Positions 1 through 9,132 of a DNA stretch of 60,616 nt are shown in pieces (positions within the stretch are counted from its first letter, which is position 1; every line of letters starts with the position of its first letter). Source of the stretch: Catenovulum maritimum (GTDB lineage: Bacteria; Pseudomonadota; Gammaproteobacteria; Enterobacterales; Alteromonadaceae); the NCBI RefSeq assembly GCF_001050375.1, contig NZ_KQ130486.1, positions 1 to 60,616 on the forward strand. The letters run 5' to 3'. The notes below the pieces were generated by a model. That model was not told the DNA's origin. It did no database searches and saw only the letters and a program-made list of their open reading frames with translations. Position numbers and translations under genes: made by a program.

Positions 1-94
1 TGTAATTAAATTAAAACCAACCAATTGATTGCTTAAAAAGCACACAGAAAGTTTAAATTTAAAGCTATTTTCTATTTATACCGCCCTAAAAAGT

Positions 95-126
95 AAAAAA
101 GCCCAGTTTCAATCACTGAGCTTTTT
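95..126 (-). terminator. Terminator of pssA
   Basis: Read on the minus strand, an imperfect stem (AAAGCTCAGT / ACTGGGCTTT) closes a short loop and is followed by a run of T. It lies about 30 bases past the pssA stop. Bases 1-94 upstream show no gene. Confidence 0.7.
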
Positions 127-153
127 AGCTGGATAAATAAAGATTAAACTAAT

Positions 154-909
154 CTATTGATTTTCGTCACTGGCTTCTTTTGCTTTTAGCTCTTTAATCG
201 ATCTGTATGTAATTATAGGGCCTGAAATCGCGTATAACGAAAATATGCTGAATAATACTAAAGCAGGTTCTGTTGCGACAACAACAAAAGCTAACACAAT
301 AATTAGAATACTAATAAAAGGTACTTTTTGTTTCCACTTAACTTCTTTAAACGAACTATATCTAAAGTTACTTACCATTAGTAAACCACATAATACTGTA
401 ATGACAGTTGCGACAATGCCAAAACTAGACAAATCAATATTATATTCTGTTCCAACCCAAACCATACCCGCAACAATGGCAGCAGCGGCAGGACTAGCTA
501 AACCTTTAAAGTATCGTTTATCTGCAGTGTCAACTGTCGTATTAAATCTAGCTAGCCTAAGCGCAGCTCCCGCTGTATATATAAATGCAGCTAACCAGCC
601 AATTTTACCTAAATCCGCAAGCGCCCAGTTATAAGCAACTAAAGCGGGGGCTATACCAAAAGATACCATATCCGCCATACTGTCATATTCTGCGCCAAAT
701 GCACTTTGAGTATTTGTCATTCTCGCTACACGGCCATCTAATGCATCAAAGATCATCGCGATGAAAATAGCAACAGCCGCACTTTCAAATTGATTATTCA
801 TTGAAGCAATCACAGCGTAAAAACCTGAAAACAAGCCCGCTGTGGTTAAAAGATTTGGGAGTAGAAAGATCCCTTTTGATTTTTGTTTTTCCGAAGATAT
901 GTCAGTCAT
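154..909 (-). CDS. pssA: CDP-diacylglycerol--serine O-phosphatidyltransferase
   Basis: Makes phosphatidylserine, the precursor of phosphatidylethanolamine, from CDP-diacylglycerol and L-serine in the inner membrane. The 251-residue protein carries the CDP-alcohol phosphotransferase signature D-x2-DG-x2-AR-x8-G-x3-D-x3-D at about residues 55-81, where the Asp residues bind the metal and the CDP. Several hydrophobic segments follow it. It is the short, integral-membrane type found in Bacillus and many marine bacteria, not the E. coli phospholipase-D-like PssA. It has its own terminator and is separated from clpB by another, so it is probably a single transcription unit. Confidence 0.9.
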   Translation of the reverse strand: MTDISSEKQKSKGIFLLPNLLTTAGLFSGFYAVIASMNNQFESAAVAIFIAMIFDALDGRVARMTNTQSAFGAEYDSMADMVSFGIAPALVAYNWALADLGKIGWLAAFIYTAGAALRLARFNTTVDTADKRYFKGLASPAAAAIVAGMVWVGTEYNIDLSSFGIVATVITVLCGLLMVSNFRYSSFKEVKWKQKVPFISILIIVLAFVVVATEPALVLFSIFSLYAISGPIITYRSIKELKAKEASDENQ

Positions 910-936
910 AAATACCTAGTAAGAGTATGAATAAAT

Positions 937-970
937 AAGTGCGGTTTAATCTAGAACGAAAACCGCACTT
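937..970 (-). terminator. Terminator of clpB
   Basis: A perfect 11-bp inverted repeat (AAGTGCGGTTT / AAACCGCACTT) lies 15 bases past the clpB stop. The minus strand is AT-rich after the stem. It separates clpB from pssA. Confidence 0.7.
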
Positions 971-984
971 TATAAGTTTTGTCA

Positions 985-3567
985 TTATGCCCTAGATTTA
1001 AATACTAATTTATCATCTTTTGCATCAACAACAATGGTTTTTTCTGTCGGTAGGCGATTAGACAGAATAGCTTGGGCCAATGGATTTTCAATTTCTTGCT
1101 GAATTGAACGTTTAAGTGGTCTAGCGCCAAACACGGGATCAAAGCCAACCTCTGCCAATTTAGACAAAGCATTATCCGTTACATCAAAGCCATAACCTTT
1201 CTGTTCTAATCTAGCTTGTAAATGAGTCAATTGAATCCGCGCAATCTGTTTAATATGTTCAGACAATAACGGATGAAATACAACTGTTTCATCAATTCTA
1301 TTAATAAACTCAGGTCTAAATTGAAGACCCACGACATCCATAACTAATTTTTTCAGCCCTTCCATAGATTCATTTTTCGCCATATGATCTTGAATAACAT
1401 CCGAGCCAAGATTAGAAGTCATTATGATCACTGTATTCTTAAAATCTACCGTTCTGCCTTGCCCATCAGTTAAACGTCCATCATCCAAAAGCTGTAACAA
1501 GATATTGAAGACATCTGGATGTGCTTTTTCTATTTCATCTAATAAGATGACGGAATAAGGCTTTCTTCGAACCGCTTCTGTTAAATATCCACCCTCTTCA
1601 TAGCCTACGTAACCAGGAGGCGCACCAAGTAACCTAGCGACTGAATGTTTTTCCATAAACTCAGACATATCAATTCGAACCATTGACGACTCAGAATCAA
1701 ACATTAAATTCGCTAATGCTTTACATAGTTCCGTTTTACCTACACCAGTTGGACCTAAAAAGAGAAATGAACCAATCGGTTTGTTAGGATCAGACAAGCC
1801 TGCCCTTGAACGCCTAATCGCATTAGCGACTGAACTTACTGCTTCATCCTGCCCAATTACACGCTTATGTAAATCTTTTTCCATATGCAGAAGTTTATCT
1901 CTTTCTCCTTCGAGCATTTTAGCAACAGGTATACCTGTCCACCTTGACAGCACATCGGCAATTTCAACATCTGTCACTCTATGTTTCAATAAACTCATAT
2001 CTTGCATTTCTGCTTGAACAGCTAGATCCAGTTGACGCTCTAATGCTGGGATTTTTCCATATTGTAACTCTGACATTCGATTCAAATCAGAGGCTCTTCT
2101 TGCAATATCAAGATCTTGTCTAGCTTGCTCTAGCTCAGTTTTAATATTTTGAGTACCTTGTAGTGCAGCCTTTTCAGCATTCCAAATTTCATCCAATTCT
2201 TGGAATTTATCATTAATCGTTGCAAGTTCATCTTCAATAATGGCTAGACGTTTTTTACTTGCCTCGTCCCGTTCTTTTTGTAGTGCTCTTTGTTCCAATT
2301 TAAGCTGAATACTTCTACGTTCGAGTTTATCTAATTCTTCTGGTTTAGAATCGATCTGCATTCTAATACTCGAAGCCGCTTCATCAATTAGATCGATCGC
2401 TTTATCTGGTAATTGTCGATCGGAAATATAACGATGTGATAACGATGCAGCTGCAACAATGGCAGGATCAGTAATCTCAACTGAATGGTGAAGTTCATAC
2501 CTTTCTTTTAAGCCACGTAAAATAGCAATGGTATCTTCCACACTTGGTTGATCGACTACAACCTTTTGAAAGCGTCTTTCTAGGGCTGCATCTTTTTCAA
2601 TATATTGGCGGTATTCATCCAAAGTCGTCGCGCCAACACAATGGAGTTCGCCTCTTGCGAGTGCTGGTTTTAACATGTTACCGGCATCCATGGCACCCTC
2701 ACCTTTACCTGCGCCAACCATAGTATGCAATTCGTCTATAAATAAAATGACTTGACCTTCTTCTTTTGCCAATTCACTCAAGACAGATTTAAGCCGTTCT
2801 TCGAATTCACCTCTAAATTTAGCGCCAGCAACTAAAGAGCCCATATCTAACGACAAAACTCTTTTGCTCTTTAGACCTTCAGGCACTTCTCCATTAATGA
2901 TTCGCTGAGCTAAACCTTCAGCTATCGCAGTCTTACCAACACCTGGCTCACCAATTAAAACTGGGTTGTTTTTAGTCCGACGCTGTAAAACTTGGATGGT
3001 TCGCCTAATTTCATCATCACGACCAATAACAGGATCTAACTTACCTTGCTCCGCTTTTGCTGTTAAATCTAAAGTGAACTTCTCAAGTGCTTGCCTTTTT
3101 TCTTCTGCATTTGGATCATCAACACTTTGCCCACCACGAACAATTTCTATCGCTTTTTCAACTGACTCTTTAGAGGCGCCCATTCTTCTTAAAATAGAGC
3201 CTAATTCTCCACTATCTTCAACTGCAGCTAAAATAAATATCTCAGATGAAATAAATTTGTCTTTTCGCTTTTGCGATAATTTATCTGACATATTGAATAA
3301 GGCAATCATGTTGCGAGATAACTGAACATCAGCTTCTATGCCGTCTACTTTAGCAATTTTATCTAAAGCCTCAGACAAAGCAGAGCGCAACTCTGTGATA
3401 TTAATTCCGGAGTGATTTAATACATTACGGATAGAACCGGAACTTTGGTTTAACAAAGCATACATTAAGTGAGTTGGTTCTATATATTGATGATCTCTTC
3501 CGAGCGCAAGCGATTGCGCATCTGAAATCGCAATTTGAAATTGGCTGGTTAATCTATCTAATCTCAT
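985..3567 (-). CDS. clpB: ATP-dependent disaggregase ClpB
   Basis: Hexameric AAA+ chaperone that pulls aggregated proteins apart together with DnaK. Two nucleotide-binding domains are visible: Walker [14 protein letters not shown] in the first third and [14 protein letters not shown] in the last third. Between them lies the long charged coiled-coil M domain typical of ClpB. The N-terminal Clp-N repeats are present. The start is set at the ATG giving MRLDRLTSQ, which matches the usual ClpB N-terminus; a longer frame adding five residues upstream is less likely. Length is about 860 residues, as usual. A sigma-32-type promoter lies just upstream. The pgeF and rluD genes precede it on the same strand, a conserved gammaproteobacterial order. 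Confidence 0.97.
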   Translation of the reverse strand: MRLDRLTSQFQIAISDAQSLALGRDHQYIEPTHLMYALLNQSSGSIRNVLNHSGINITELRSALSEALDKIAKVDGIEADVQLSRNMIALFNMSDKLSQKRKDKFISSEIFILAAVEDSGELGSILRRMGASKESVEKAIEIVRGGQSVDDPNAEEKRQALEKFTLDLTAKAEQGKLDPVIGRDDEIRRTIQVLQRRTKNNPVLIGEPGVGKTAIAEGLAQRIINGEVPEGLKSKRVLSLDMGSLVAGAKFRGEFEERLKSVLSELAKEEGQVILFIDELHTMVGAGKGEGAMDAGNMLKPALARGELHCVGATTLDEYRQYIEKDAALERRFQKVVVDQPSVEDTIAILRGLKERYELHHSVEITDPAIVAAASLSHRYISDRQLPDKAIDLIDEAASSIRMQIDSKPEELDKLERRSIQLKLEQRALQKERDEASKKRLAIIEDELATINDKFQELDEIWNAEKAALQGTQNIKTELEQARQDLDIARRASDLNRMSELQYGKIPALERQLDLAVQAEMQDMSLLKHRVTDVEIADVLSRWTGIPVAKMLEGERDKLLHMEKDLHKRVIGQDEAVSSVANAIRRSRAGLSDPNKPIGSFLFLGPTGVGKTELCKALANLMFDSESSMVRIDMSEFMEKHSVARLLGAPPGYVGYEEGGYLTEAVRRKPYSVILLDEIEKAHPDVFNILLQLLDDGRLTDGQGRTVDFKNTVIIMTSNLGSDVIQDHMAKNESMEGLKKLVMDVVGLQFRPEFINRIDETVVFHPLLSEHIKQIARIQLTHLQARLEQKGYGFDVTDNALSKLAEVGFDPVFGARPLKRSIQQEIENPLAQAILSNRLPTEKTIVVDAKDDKLVFKSRA

Positions 3568-3601
3568 CGTCACTACCCACAATAAAAATTTCTATAGTGT
3601 C

Positions 3602-3631
3602 TAAATGGGATTTGAAAAATTAAATATCAAG
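3602..3631 (-). promoter_or_regulatory. Sigma-32 (heat-shock) promoter of clpB
   Basis: On the minus strand CTTGATA is followed, after 15 bases, by CCCATTTA. This is close to the sigma-32 consensus CTTGAAA-N13-17-CCCATNT. The -10 element ends about 35 bases before the clpB start. The spacing and the target gene both fit; no transcription start was measured. Confidence 0.7.
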
Positions 3632-3654
3632 TGATGCTAAGAAAATTAATAAAA

Positions 3655-4377
3655 TTATTCGATCCAGATCAAACTGGCTTGACGACCTGTTACTGTTTCA
3701 CGACGGTACGAAAAATATTTCTCAGTTTGAGAAAAAGTACATTCGAAGTCGCTACTAATCTGCTGCACGCCAAGTTTGTTCAATTCGATTTGTGCTAATA
3801 AATAAATATTCGCTAAAAATTTACTATCATCCTTGGCAAGAAATGCAGATTCATACTCAGTTGATATTTGCGTAAAAGCGCTTTTGACTTCTTCACCAAC
3901 TTCAAAAGCTAACTCGCCAATTGCTGGTCCTAACCATACTTGAACATTACTAAGGTTATTAGGGTTAATCACTGCTAAACTTTTACTAATCAATCTTTGC
4001 TGAAGACCCCGCCAACCACAATGAATTGCAGCCACAAACGATGCTTGCTTGTCAGTGATAAGTATCGGCAAACAGTCAGCTGTCATAACAGCGCAAACTA
4101 ATTGTTTTTCGCGAGTAAAAACTGCGTCCGCAACGACTGGCTGAATGGAGAAACTATTAGGAGTTAGCTCATGTATCGTATCGCCATGCACTTGCTCTAA
4201 CCATTGGATAGGTTGAGGCGCTTTAATTAACCTGCGATTCTGACTCACCACATGTTCAGAGTCGCCAACATGATTACCTAAATTTAGACTATCGTAAGGT
4301 GCACGACTAAAACCACCCTGTCGAGTGGTTTGTAATGACTTTACTTGGTTAGGAACTTGCCAATTTGGGACAAACAT
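3655..4377 (-). CDS. pgeF: Peptidoglycan editing factor / purine nucleoside phosphorylase (YfiH, DUF152)
   Basis: The DUF152 (multicopper polyphenol oxidase/laccase-like) fold protein encoded beside rluD in many gammaproteobacteria. The E. coli homologue is described as acting on misbuilt cell-wall precursors, and family members have purine nucleoside phosphorylase activity. Visible motifs are CAVMTADCLPILI and AIHCGWRGL, which carry the conserved Cys and His metal-site residues. At 240 residues the length is normal. It lies 17 bases downstream of rluD and probably shares its transcript. Confidence 0.9.
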   Translation of the reverse strand: MFVPNWQVPNQVKSLQTTRQGGFSRAPYDSLNLGNHVGDSEHVVSQNRRLIKAPQPIQWLEQVHGDTIHELTPNSFSIQPVVADAVFTREKQLVCAVMTADCLPILITDKQASFVAAIHCGWRGLQQRLISKSLAVINPNNLSNVQVWLGPAIGELAFEVGEEVKSAFTQISTEYESAFLAKDDSKFLANIYLLAQIELNKLGVQQISSDFECTFSQTEKYFSYRRETVTGRQASLIWIE

Positions 4378-4394
4378 ATTTTGGCTTAACTTAA

Positions 4395-5369
4395 TTAGAG
4401 CTCATTTAAGCCATGTTCACGCGTATCTTGCCGTAAAATTTCAGCAATTTTAACCATATCTTCTGGCACAGGTGCTTCAAATTGCATCCATTCACCAGTC
4501 GCAGGATGTTCTAACTCAAGAATCACAGCATGCAAAGCTTGGCGTCTAAATTGACGTAATGCTTCTCTTAACTCTTCGCTTGCACCTTTAGGTGGTCTTG
4601 CTTTACCACCATATATTAAATCCCCCACAAGTGGGTGCTTCATGTTTGACATGTGTACACGAATTTGGTGTGTTCGCCCCGTCTCTAAACGCAATCGAAT
4701 ACGAGTATGTGCACGATATTTTTCTGCGACACGATAATGTGTTACTGCTGGTTTTCCATCAGCTACAACAGCTTGTAGAATACGCTTAGTTGGATGACGT
4801 CCAATTGGCTCATCAATCAGACCACCCGCAGTTAAATTACCTAAAACAATAGCTTCATATTCTCTAGTTACAGTTTTATCTTGTAGTTGAGAAACCAAAG
4901 AAGTTTGTGCAATCAAATTTTTAGCGACAACCATTAATCCTGTTGTATCTTTATCTAAACGATGAACAATACCCGCTCTTGGCACTTGTTCTATTTCAGG
5001 GTAGTGATGCAGCAATGCATTTAAAATTGTGCCATCTTTATTCCCTGCGCCAGGATGAACCACCAAATCCATTGGTTTATTAATAACAATAATATCATCG
5101 TCTTCGTATACTATATCTAACGCAATATTCTGAGCTTGAGCTTCTACTTCTACGGTAATTTCAGCTTCAATTTCAACCTGCTCGCCGCCGTAGACTTTTT
5201 CTCTTGGCTTAGTAGCAACCTCACCATTAATTTTGATATGCCCTGCTAATAACCACTCTTTTATACGTGATCTTGAATATTCAGGGAACAAATCGGATAA
5301 AGCTTGATCTAAGCGATGACCAGTAGAATGTTCTGCTATGGTTCCTGATAGTGAAATATGCTCTAACAT
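4395..5369 (-). CDS. rluD: 23S rRNA pseudouridine(1911/1915/1917) synthase RluD
   Basis: Converts three uridines in helix 69 of 23S rRNA to pseudouridine. The 324-residue protein has an N-terminal S4 RNA-binding domain (about residues 15-75), then the RluA-type catalytic domain with the HRLDKDTTGLM motif. The Asp in HRLD is the catalytic nucleophile. It is divergent from bamD, as in E. coli, where the two genes overlap in regulatory space. It heads the rluD-pgeF pair. Confidence 0.95.
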   Translation of the reverse strand: MLEHISLSGTIAEHSTGHRLDQALSDLFPEYSRSRIKEWLLAGHIKINGEVATKPREKVYGGEQVEIEAEITVEVEAQAQNIALDIVYEDDDIIVINKPMDLVVHPGAGNKDGTILNALLHHYPEIEQVPRAGIVHRLDKDTTGLMVVAKNLIAQTSLVSQLQDKTVTREYEAIVLGNLTAGGLIDEPIGRHPTKRILQAVVADGKPAVTHYRVAEKYRAHTRIRLRLETGRTHQIRVHMSNMKHPLVGDLIYGGKARPPKGASEELREALRQFRRQALHAVILELEHPATGEWMQFEAPVPEDMVKIAEILRQDTREHGLNEL

Positions 5370-5552
5370 TAAGTATCTCTAGCTGTAATTTTGAAAAATA
5401 TGGCAAAAATGAACTTAGAACGAGTGCAATTCATTTATTGAATTTGAATAAACGGTGCAACTTAGCTAACCCTAGGTTAGAATGCCCAAATAAGCTAATT
5501 GTACCTTGTTACAACCGTAACTCACATAATTATTTAAACAAGAGGAAGTGAA

Positions 5553-6311
5553 GTGAACTTCAAACAAACAATTATAGCGGCAGTTTTTTCTATTTTATTT
5601 ATATCTGGATGTTCTTCTGCACCCGATGAAATCGTCGTTTCAGAACAATCAGCAGTAGAAGCGCAATACCTTGAAGCTAAAGACTTATTAAAGCAAGGTA
5701 ACTACGTAAGAGCCGCAGAGATATTAGCTGCACTGGATGCCAGTTTTCCATTTGGTCCTTATTCACACCAAATTCAATTAGATTTAATCTATTCTTATTA
5801 CAAAACTGACGATACCAGCCAAGCATTAGCTTCTATCGATAGATTCATTCGTTTAAATCCGAATCATACAGACATTGATTATGCTTATTACATGCGTGGA
5901 TTAACCAATATAAAAGCCGCGAGTAATGCTTTACAAGAAATGGTTGGCATTGATAGGTTTGACCGCGATATTACTGAGCATAGAGAAGCATTTAACGACT
6001 TTAATACCATAGTAACTGATTTCCCAAATAGTAAATATGCCAACGATTCTAGAAAAAGAATGATTTATGTAAAAGACTTCATGGCGAAAAGCGAATTGGC
6101 AGTTGCAGAATACTACATGCGCCGTGGGGCTTATGTAGCAGCAGCAAATAGAGCCAAATACGTTGTTGAAAATTTTGATAAAACACAACAAATGGAAACA
6201 GCATTAGAAATGATGTTAGAAAGCTATAAACAGTTAGAATTACCTGACATGGTAGAAAATACTTATAAAGTATTGAAATTAAACTTCCCGAATAACCCAT
6301 CGGTAAACTAA
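5553..6311 (+). CDS. bamD: Outer-membrane assembly lipoprotein BamD
   Basis: Essential lipoprotein of the BAM complex, which inserts beta-barrel proteins into the outer membrane. The N-terminus is a lipoprotein signal ending at the lipobox ISGC near residue 20. The rest is TPR-like helical repeats. Motifs such as YYMRGL and the ...NYVRAAEIL... segment are typical of BamD/ComL. At 252 residues the length is normal. A good ribosome-binding site (AGAGGAAG) lies just before the ATG. It is transcribed divergently from rluD. Confidence 0.95.
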   Translation: MNFKQTIIAAVFSILFISGCSSAPDEIVVSEQSAVEAQYLEAKDLLKQGNYVRAAEILAALDASFPFGPYSHQIQLDLIYSYYKTDDTSQALASIDRFIRLNPNHTDIDYAYYMRGLTNIKAASNALQEMVGIDRFDRDITEHREAFNDFNTIVTDFPNSKYANDSRKRMIYVKDFMAKSELAVAEYYMRRGAYVAAANRAKYVVENFDKTQQMETALEMMLESYKQLELPDMVENTYKVLKLNFPNNPSVN

Positions 6312-6334
6312 TCACTAAGTTCAACAAGTTATTT

Positions 6335-6360
6335 AGTCCTGTAAACTTCATTACAGGACT
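6335..6360 (+). terminator. Terminator-like hairpin after bamD
   Basis: A perfect 10-bp stem AGTCCTGTAA / TTACAGGACT with a 6-base loop begins 24 bases after the bamD stop. It lacks a clear T-run. A second short inverted repeat (GGGC...GCCC) follows immediately. Confidence 0.5.
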
Positions 6361-6444
6361 GGGCTTGTTATTTACAACGCCCCTCTGAACATATCATCAC
6401 CGCGTCAAAGCGCTTGCAGCCATTTTACAGTAAGCAGGTCATGT

Positions 6445-7170
6445 TTACTTTTTTTTATTCAAGTGATAACGCGTCATACTCAAGCCGTCCACTAGTGTTT
6501 TGAGTGAACGTGACGCAAATTCACGAATGTATAAAATCCTAACCACAACTAACGCTAAGAAAACAAATAATAACGGGTGAATAAACCAACCAACGACTGA
6601 AAGGGTAAAATAGTACGAACGCATCCCACTATTGAAGTTATGTTGTGCTTGATCGATTAATTTACCTGCATTTAATGCAAAAGTAGACTTCATGTCTTCA
6701 GTTGCGTCTGTATCATCTATATTTGGTGCTGCACCTATCATGACAGAAGCAAAGCCATACTGACGTAAAGACCAAGTAAACTTAAAAAAAGCATAAATCA
6801 AAATAACAATAATCACCAAAACTTTAAATTGAATAATATGGATTGATTGCGGCCATACCCAAGGCACTATTTGTACAATTTCATGAATCGACTTTGCCGA
6901 GGTAAGGGCTGTTAATGCACCAGCAATAATGAGCAGGGTTGTTGATGCAAAAAAATTAATGTTTTTTTCCAAATTTCCCATTAAAGCAGCGTCTAAAATT
7001 CGGTTTTCTCTTTCAATCAGCCGATTCATCCACTCAATTCTAAAAATAATCAAGACACTAGACAAAGACTCTGTTTTTTTCGCCATTTTCTTTGCAAATA
7101 AAGCATAGCCAAACCACACACTGACAAAAATGACCGAGCTTAAAATATCAATTTGTTCGGGATTAAACAT
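6445..7170 (-). CDS. DUF599 family membrane protein
   Basis: Integral membrane protein of unknown function. The 241-residue sequence has about four hydrophobic segments (near residues 10-27, 75-95, 105-128 and 190-210). It also has the family-typical FNSGMRSYYF segment, preceded by a loop rich in Asp and Thr. No catalytic residues can be proposed. It stands alone between bamD and a small secreted protein gene. Confidence 0.75.
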   Translation of the reverse strand: MFNPEQIDILSSVIFVSVWFGYALFAKKMAKKTESLSSVLIIFRIEWMNRLIERENRILDAALMGNLEKNINFFASTTLLIIAGALTALTSAKSIHEIVQIVPWVWPQSIHIIQFKVLVIIVILIYAFFKFTWSLRQYGFASVMIGAAPNIDDTDATEDMKSTFALNAGKLIDQAQHNFNSGMRSYYFTLSVVGWFIHPLLFVFLALVVVRILYIREFASRSLKTLVDGLSMTRYHLNKKK

Positions 7171-7327
7171 ATGAAACCTAAATATTTTTTATAAAAAAAT
7201 TATTGTGACTTAAAACCAATTTTCAGCCAAAACTATTACAGCGCTACCGTTATTCTGTTACACTGAACCAAACTCGTCGTAAATACTCAAAGCTAATTAA
7301 TTTACACTTTAACCCTATGGTAAAGAA

Positions 7328-7696
7328 ATGAAAAATCTAATTGCATTATCGTTAATAACCTTAGCGTTTTTAAATACAGCTAATGCCCAACAGAAAATAT
7401 TACCACCTTCTCAACAATTTACTGAGTCATCTGAGTTCCAGAACATAAAACAAAGGTACTCTCAATGTGCACTGACTAAAGCACTAGAGTTTAGTCAAGT
7501 AACAGACTTAGATACAGCATTTAAATATGCACCAACCGCTTGTAGACGTGATTTATTGCAAATCAAAAAAATGTTAATTGGTGGCCCATACAAAATGGAT
7601 GTTATCGACCAGTTAGTTGAATCTGTACAAGAAGGCGTTGAGATAGATATGGTTAATTACGTGTTGAGAGAAAAATTAAAACAATTAAATAAATAA
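7328..7696 (+). CDS. Small secreted protein of unknown function
   Basis: A 122-residue protein with a clear Sec signal peptide (MKNLIALSLITLAFLNTANA, cleavage after ANA). The mature part is mostly helical and contains two Cys residues that could form a disulfide in the periplasm. No known domain was recognised. It is monocistronic and is followed by the structured repeat element at 7713. Confidence 0.65.
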   Translation: MKNLIALSLITLAFLNTANAQQKILPPSQQFTESSEFQNIKQRYSQCALTKALEFSQVTDLDTAFKYAPTACRRDLLQIKKMLIGGPYKMDVIDQLVESVQEGVEIDMVNYVLREKLKQLNK

Positions 7697-7712
7697 TTCT
7701 ATCCGATTAAAT

Positions 7713-7976
7713 AGAGCTAAATCAATATAAATTGCGAGTATCAGAGCCATCACAGACAGTTCAATTCAAGGCGTATCATTGCAGGAATGTAGGCACCTTT
7801 CAAAATGATACAACACAGAAGTGAGCTGCCTGTGAGGCTCCTAAAAGGCTGGGCTAAAAGCCATTTATTCTGCGTTAAGTTGGCTTAGCATAGAACCACT
7901 ATGCCTGTGCCAACTTGCCTTGCCTAAATGGCTTTTATCTCCAGCTGATTATCGCTATTTATATTAATTTAGCTCT
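7713..7976. repeat. Structured 264-bp repeat element (MITE-like)
   Basis: The ends are inverted copies of a 24-base sequence beginning AGAGCTAAAT, matching at 22 of 24 positions. Inside, one hairpin has GTATCATT / AATGATAC arms. A larger nested hairpin runs from AAAAGCCATTTA to TAAATGGCTTTT and contains AAGTTGGC / GCCAACTT and GCATAG / CTATGC. No open reading frame fills it. The structure suggests a non-autonomous mobile repeat. A second copy was not found in this window, so dispersal is unproven. Confidence 0.6.
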
Positions 7977-8001
7977 AAGCCTTGAGATTTGCTCAAGGCT
8001 T
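7977..8001 (-). terminator. Terminator-like hairpin after pilU
   Basis: Perfect 10-bp stem AAGCCTTGAG / CTCAAGGCTT with a 5-base loop, ten bases past the pilU stop. There is no strong T-run because the repeat element abuts it. Confidence 0.5.
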
Positions 8002-8010
8002 AACATCTTC

Positions 8011-9123
8011 TTAATCAAAATCGACTGTCACACCGTCAAAGAAACCAGAACCTTTTTGCTGTTCACTCTGTAATTTAATTTTTAACCTTAAATCATTTGG
8101 TGAATCTGCATGATGAAGTGCATTCTCTAATGTAATTTTACCTTGTCGGTATAAATCAAATAAAGCACCATCAAAAGTTTGCATACCGAGCTCTTTCGAT
8201 TTTTCCATCACCTCTTTAATCCCGCCTAAATCATTTTTAGCGATTAAATCTGAAATTAAAGGAGAATTAAGCATAATTTCGATTGCAGCAACTCGGCCAT
8301 TACCATCAACTGTAGGGACCAATTGTTGCGCCACAATTGCTCTAAGATTTAAGGACAAATCAAACAATAGCTTTTCTTTCATATCCTTAGGAACTAAGTG
8401 CATGATACGGTCAATTGCCTGATTCGCATTATTCGCATGGAGCGTTGCAACACATAAATGCCCTGTTTCAGCAAAAGATAAAGCGTATTCCATAATTTCA
8501 GCAGAACGTATCTCACCTATCATAATTACATCTGGCGCTTGTCTTAACGAGCTTTTAAGCGCAGCATCAAAAGAATCAGTATCAACCCCTACTTCTCTTT
8601 GAGTAATGATAGATTGCTCATGTTCATGTACAAATTCAATTGGATCTTCTATCGTTAAAATGTGGCCTCGAGAGTTTTTGTTACGGTGTCCAATCAGGGC
8701 AGCAAGCGCAGTAGATTTACCAGTACCGGTTGCACCAACATATAAAAACAACCCGCGCTTTGCCATAATGACATCTTTTAAAATAGGCGGTAGGCCCATT
8801 TTATCTGCGTCTGGTATATCAACATTGATTTTACGAATAACCATACCGACTTGTTCACGTTGAACAAAAGCATTACACCTATAACGACCAATACCATCTA
8901 ACGCAATAGCATAGTTACATTCTTTAGTTTCTAAAAACTCTTCTTTTTGTACCAGAGTCATAGTGTCTAAAACATATTCTTTTGCTTGCTCTAGACTTAA
9001 ATCAACATCCGATAACTCTGTCATTTCACCATTAATTTTAGCGCAGGCTGGACGTCCAACAGTTAAAAATAAATCCGAACCGCCTAGCTGGCTCATTTTT
9101 TCTAAAAACGGTCTAATCAGCAT
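8011..9123 (-). CDS. pilU: Type IV pilus twitching ATPase PilU
   Basis: Accessory retraction ATPase of the type IV pilus, acting with PilT at the inner-membrane base. It has Walker A GATGTGKSTALAA, the Asp box around EDPIEFVHEHEQ, Walker B around PDVIMIGEIR, and the His box ETGHLCVATLHANN. The start is set at the ATG giving MLIRPFLEK, because an AGGTGA ribosome-binding site sits just upstream. The GTG three codons earlier is part of that site. It follows pilT by a few bases and is cotranscribed with it. Confidence 0.93.
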   Translation of the reverse strand: MLIRPFLEKMSQLGGSDLFLTVGRPACAKINGEMTELSDVDLSLEQAKEYVLDTMTLVQKEEFLETKECNYAIALDGIGRYRCNAFVQREQVGMVIRKINVDIPDADKMGLPPILKDVIMAKRGLFLYVGATGTGKSTALAALIGHRNKNSRGHILTIEDPIEFVHEHEQSIITQREVGVDTDSFDAALKSSLRQAPDVIMIGEIRSAEIMEYALSFAETGHLCVATLHANNANQAIDRIMHLVPKDMKEKLLFDLSLNLRAIVAQQLVPTVDGNGRVAAIEIMLNSPLISDLIAKNDLGGIKEVMEKSKELGMQTFDGALFDLYRQGKITLENALHHADSPNDLRLKIKLQSEQQKGSGFFDGVTVDFD

Positions 9124-9132
9124 TTTAATCAC

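Noticed and set aside
245-634. Plus-strand frame opposite pssA
   Set aside because: Antisense of a clear CDP-alcohol phosphotransferase; no support of its own.
7713-7976. A small RNA gene in the repeat region
   Set aside because: Structure is better explained by an element with inverted ends; no promoter seen.
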